NCBI GenBank assembly: GCA_903847545.1
Contig: CAINDZ010000396.1
Location: forward strand, 1-8,306
Direction: 5' to 3'
DNA: 8,306 bases
From: an uncultured bacterium
GTDB lineage: Bacteria > Krumholzibacteriota > Krumholzibacteriia > LZORAL124-64-63
The first letter of the stretch is position 1, and each line of letters starts with the position of its first letter. Positions 6,000 through 8,306 of this stretch are shown here, in pieces. Made by a program: the position numbers and the translations under genes. The notes below the pieces were generated by a model, which was not told where the DNA came from, made no database searches, and saw only the letters and a program-made list of their open reading frames with translations.

Positions 6000-6016
6000 C
6001 GGCAGACGCCCAGCCC

Positions 6017-8227
6017 TCAAGCCATCGCCGAACGGCTCCCTCGGGGTCCCGAACGGGCGCTGGAATCCGCCTCCGCGACCCGCAGCGACGCGACCAGCGC
6101 CGTGAACCGCTCGCACTCCCGCAAGGGGTCGAGGTCGCTGTCGTTCTCCATCCACTCGCGGTACGAAGCTCCCGCCTTCACGGTGCGCTCGAGGCACTCG
6201 ATCGCGCGGTCAGGGTTGCCGAGCCCCGCGTGCGCGCAGGCCACGTTGTAGAGGATGGCCGGGTCGTCGGGATCGATGGCCAGGGCGCGCTCGGCCCAGC
6301 GCTGCCCGCGCTCGCGCTGGCCCAGGCGGATCATCGCGCCGGCGCCCATGTAGCAGGCCCGCGCGTCCTCGGGATTGGCCAGGATCGCCTTCTCGGCCAG
6401 CTCGAGGCCCGCGCGGTTGGCGGCGCGCGCCTCGTCCTCGCGACCGAGTCCGTGGTAGACCTGCGCCATCAGGATCGGCACCTGGTACTCCTCGGGGCTG
6501 GCCAGCGAGGCCTGGCGATAGTGCTCGATCGCCTGTTCGTACTTGCCCTGGACGACGCAGTCGCGGGCCTGGAAGTACGGCGCCTCGAAGAGGTTGTGGT
6601 CAAGCTCGCGGGCGGCGGAGAACTCGCGGGCGGCCTCCGCGTGCCGCCGGCGCAGCGACAGCGCCAGCCCGCGCGAGGCGTGGGCCTCGGCCAGCGCATC
6701 GTCCAGTTCCAGGGCGCGCAGGCTGCTGGCGTCGGCGGCGTCGAGGTTGGCCTCGCTCGAGGCGATGTACATGTAGAGGTAGCCGTACGCATCGGCCAGC
6801 CCCGCATGGGCCGCGGCGAAGCCCGGCGAGCGGCGGATGGCTTGCTCGAACAGCCGAATGGCGATCTCGACATTGCGCTTGCCCCACCGGCGCAGGAAGT
6901 ACCGTCCCTTGAGGTAGTCCTCGTAGGCGACGGCGTCGGCCGTGCGGCCGCGGCGCCGCGAGCGGCCGCTGCCCGCGTTCATCGTCAGCCGGAACGAGTT
7001 GACGATGCGCGCCGCGATGTCGTCCTGCACGGCGAACAGGTCGCGCAGGTCGCGGTCATAGCGCTCGGACCACAGCTGGTAGCCATCGGAGACGGACACC
7101 AGCTGGGCGTTCACGCGGATGCGGCCGCCGTCGCGGCGCACGCTGCCTTCCAGCAGGAACCGCACGCCAAGCTCGCGCCCGATGTCGCGACAGTCGCCGG
7201 CCGGGTCGCGGTAGCGGAACGACGACATGCGCGCGGCGACTGCCAGGCCGCTGATGTGCGCCAGCGCGCCGATGATCTCCTCGGCGATGCCGTCGCACAG
7301 GTGCCGCAGGTCGCCGTCCGAGCTCAGGTCGGTGAACGGCAGCACCGCGATGCTCTGCACCGGGTCGCGGGCGCCCGAGCGGTAGCGCCGGGCAAGCTGG
7401 TCCAGCTCGTCGCGCAGGACGCGCGCCGTGGGAAAGCGCTCGCGCGGGTCGCGCGCCAGGCAGCGCACGATGAGGCGGCTGAGCGGCGCCGGGCAGGCCG
7501 GCGCCGAGGCCGCCGGCGGGCGCGGCCGGTCTCGCAGCACGGAGGCGAACAACTCGGGAACGTTGGCCGCGACGTGCGGGCGCGTGCCGGTGATCATCTC
7601 GTAGAAGATGACGCCCAGAGCGTAGACGTCGCTGGCGGTGCCCGGCGGCTCGCCGCGGATCTGTTCGGGCGCCATGTAGTCGGGCGTGCCCAGGATGGTC
7701 TCGTGCGTGAGCACGCGCTCGGTGTCGGAGTTCGCGCTGCAGGTCGGGTGCACGCGCTCGACGGCGCGCGCAAGGCCGAAGTCGAGCACCTTCACGGCGC
7801 CCGACGAGGTGACCATCACGTTGGCGGGCTTCAGGTCGCGATGCACGACGCCCTGCACGTGGGCGGCGGCGATGGCGTCGGCCAGGGGCATGGCGACGTT
7901 GAAGAAGGCCGGCGGCGCCAGGGCCCCGGCGGCCAGCATCGCGGCCAGGCTGCGACCCTCGACAAGCTCCATGGTCAGGAAATGCAGGCCGTCCACCTCT
8001 TCCACCGAGTGGATGACCACGATGCCGGGATGGTTCAGCGAGGCGAGGGCGCAGGCTTCCCGCCGGAAGCGGGAAAGTTGCTGCGGGTCGGCGGCCACCT
8101 CCGGCGCCAGCACCTTGAGCGCGATCCTTCGCCGCAACTCGAGATCCTCCGCGGCGAAGACCTCTCCCATCCCGCCCGCGCCCAGCTTCTCGACGATCCG
8201 GTAACGTCCCAGCGTCTGGCCGATCAT
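6017..8227 (-). CDS. Ser/Thr protein kinase with TolB/FlgO-like and TPR domains
   Basis: A 736-residue Hanks-type kinase that should phosphorylate Ser/Thr of partner proteins. The kinase domain covers about 9-280: P-loop GAGGMGEV at 16-23, Lys38 in ALKVL, helix-C Glu57, catalytic loop HRDLKPAN at 129-136 (Asp131), DFG at 149-151, and the activation segment ending GTPDYMAPE at 180-188. All catalytic residues are intact. Residues of about 290-412 (SIAVLPFTDLSSDGD, GVRFLLEGSVRRDGG, QLWSERYDRDL) match the TolB-N/FlgO-like module often seen between kinase or cyclase domains and TPRs. From about 435 to 705 there are TPR units (RLFEQAIRRSPGFAAAHAGLA, RWAERALAIDPDDPAILYNVA). No transmembrane segment separates kinase and sensor parts, so the protein is probably cytosolic. 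The start is firm: GGGAGGT stands 5 bases before the ATG. It is transcribed alone, with a terminator-like hairpin downstream. Substrates and the input signal are unknown. Confidence 0.94.
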   Translation of the reverse strand: MIGQTLGRYRIVEKLGAGGMGEVFAAEDLELRRRIALKVLAPEVAADPQQLSRFRREACALASLNHPGIVVIHSVEEVDGLHFLTMELVEGRSLAAMLAAGALAPPAFFNVAMPLADAIAAAHVQGVVHRDLKPANVMVTSSGAVKVLDFGLARAVERVHPTCSANSDTERVLTHETILGTPDYMAPEQIRGEPPGTASDVYALGVIFYEMITGTRPHVAANVPELFASVLRDRPRPPAASAPACPAPLSRLIVRCLARDPRERFPTARVLRDELDQLARRYRSGARDPVQSIAVLPFTDLSSDGDLRHLCDGIAEEIIGALAHISGLAVAARMSSFRYRDPAGDCRDIGRELGVRFLLEGSVRRDGGRIRVNAQLVSVSDGYQLWSERYDRDLRDLFAVQDDIAARIVNSFRLTMNAGSGRSRRRGRTADAVAYEDYLKGRYFLRRWGKRNVEIAIRLFEQAIRRSPGFAAAHAGLADAYGYLYMYIASSEANLDAADASSLRALELDDALAEAHASRGLALSLRRRHAEAAREFSAARELDHNLFEAPYFQARDCVVQGKYEQAIEHYRQASLASPEEYQVPILMAQVYHGLGREDEARAANRAGLELAEKAILANPEDARACYMGAGAMIRLGQRERGQRWAERALAIDPDDPAILYNVACAHAGLGNPDRAIECLERTVKAGASYREWMENDSDLDPLRECERFTALVASLRVAEADSSARSGPRGSRSAMA

Positions 8228-8306
8228 GGCACACCTCCCGGGAGTCGTGGCAACACGATAACTACCGTGCGAAGCGTACGTTTGTTGCGTGGGGCGATCA
8301 CACGAA
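8228..8306 (-). promoter_or_regulatory. Upstream region of the kinase gene
   Basis: These 79 bases hold the GGGAGGT ribosome binding site and, further up, a comparatively AT-rich stretch (TAGTTATCG on the minus strand, around 8260) that may be a -10 region. I see no convincing -35. The region is cut by the window edge. Confidence 0.3.

Noticed and set aside
3895..6105. A 736-codon open frame on the plus strand across the TPR-zinc gene
   Set aside because: It is antisense to a gene with a signal peptide, TPRs and a zinc motif. Its translation is Arg/Ala/Val-rich without domain character, as expected of GC-rich shadow frames.
1..8306. Defence island, mobile element, CRISPR or biosynthetic cluster
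   Set aside because: No transposase, integrase, nuclease, regularly spaced repeats, tRNA or cluster enzymes were found. The patatin and kinase genes alone do not make a defence system, and no nucleotide cyclase or CD-NTase-like gene is present.

Overview
This window is GC-rich bacterial DNA (roughly 70% G+C by eye) that is almost entirely coding. It holds six genes, one of them cut by the left edge. The Hanks-type kinase joined to TPR repeats, the stand-alone SpoIIE-type phosphatase, the TPR-rich proteins and the very high GC would fit an environmental lineage of the FCB or deltaproteobacterial type. That placement is an impression from gene style only, since no taxonomic marker is present.

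Layout. (1) 1-368, minus: N-terminal part of a TPR-like protein running off the left edge. Its promoter-like sequence stands so close to the ATG that the mRNA looks leaderless. (2) 499-1398, plus: patatin-like phospholipase, divergent from gene 1. (3) 1406-2314, minus: SpoIIE-type PP2C phosphatase, convergent with the patatin gene with only 7 bp between the stop codons. (4) 2315-2533: divergent intergenic region with a 16-bp tandem duplication and a good promoter candidate for the phosphatase. (5) 2534-2788, plus: small membrane protein. Its stop overlaps the GTG start of an RlmM-type 23S rRNA 2'-O-methyltransferase (2785-3816). (6) 3817-4002: convergent intergenic region containing a perfect 14-bp tandem repeat of a GGTGTCACC motif and several GC-rich palindromes. 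(7) 4003-5901, minus: exported TPR protein ending in a DnaJ-like CxxCxGxG zinc-binding tail. (8) 5902-6016: a short gap with a hairpin plus U-tract, and a promoter candidate overlapping the hairpin. (9) 6017-8227, minus: soluble Ser/Thr protein kinase with a TolB/FlgO-like middle domain and TPR repeats.

How the genes may relate. A Ser/Thr kinase and a PP2C-type phosphatase within 4 kb could work as opposing signalling enzymes, but they are in separate transcription units and nothing in the sequence links them directly. The membrane protein and the methyltransferase form a translationally coupled pair. I see no phage, transposon, CRISPR, tRNA or rRNA. I also see no convincing new multi-gene system. 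The points most worth a second look are small: the GGTGTCACC tandem repeat, the promoter/terminator overlap before the TPR-zinc gene, the leaderless promoter, and the zinc-knuckle tail on an exported TPR protein.
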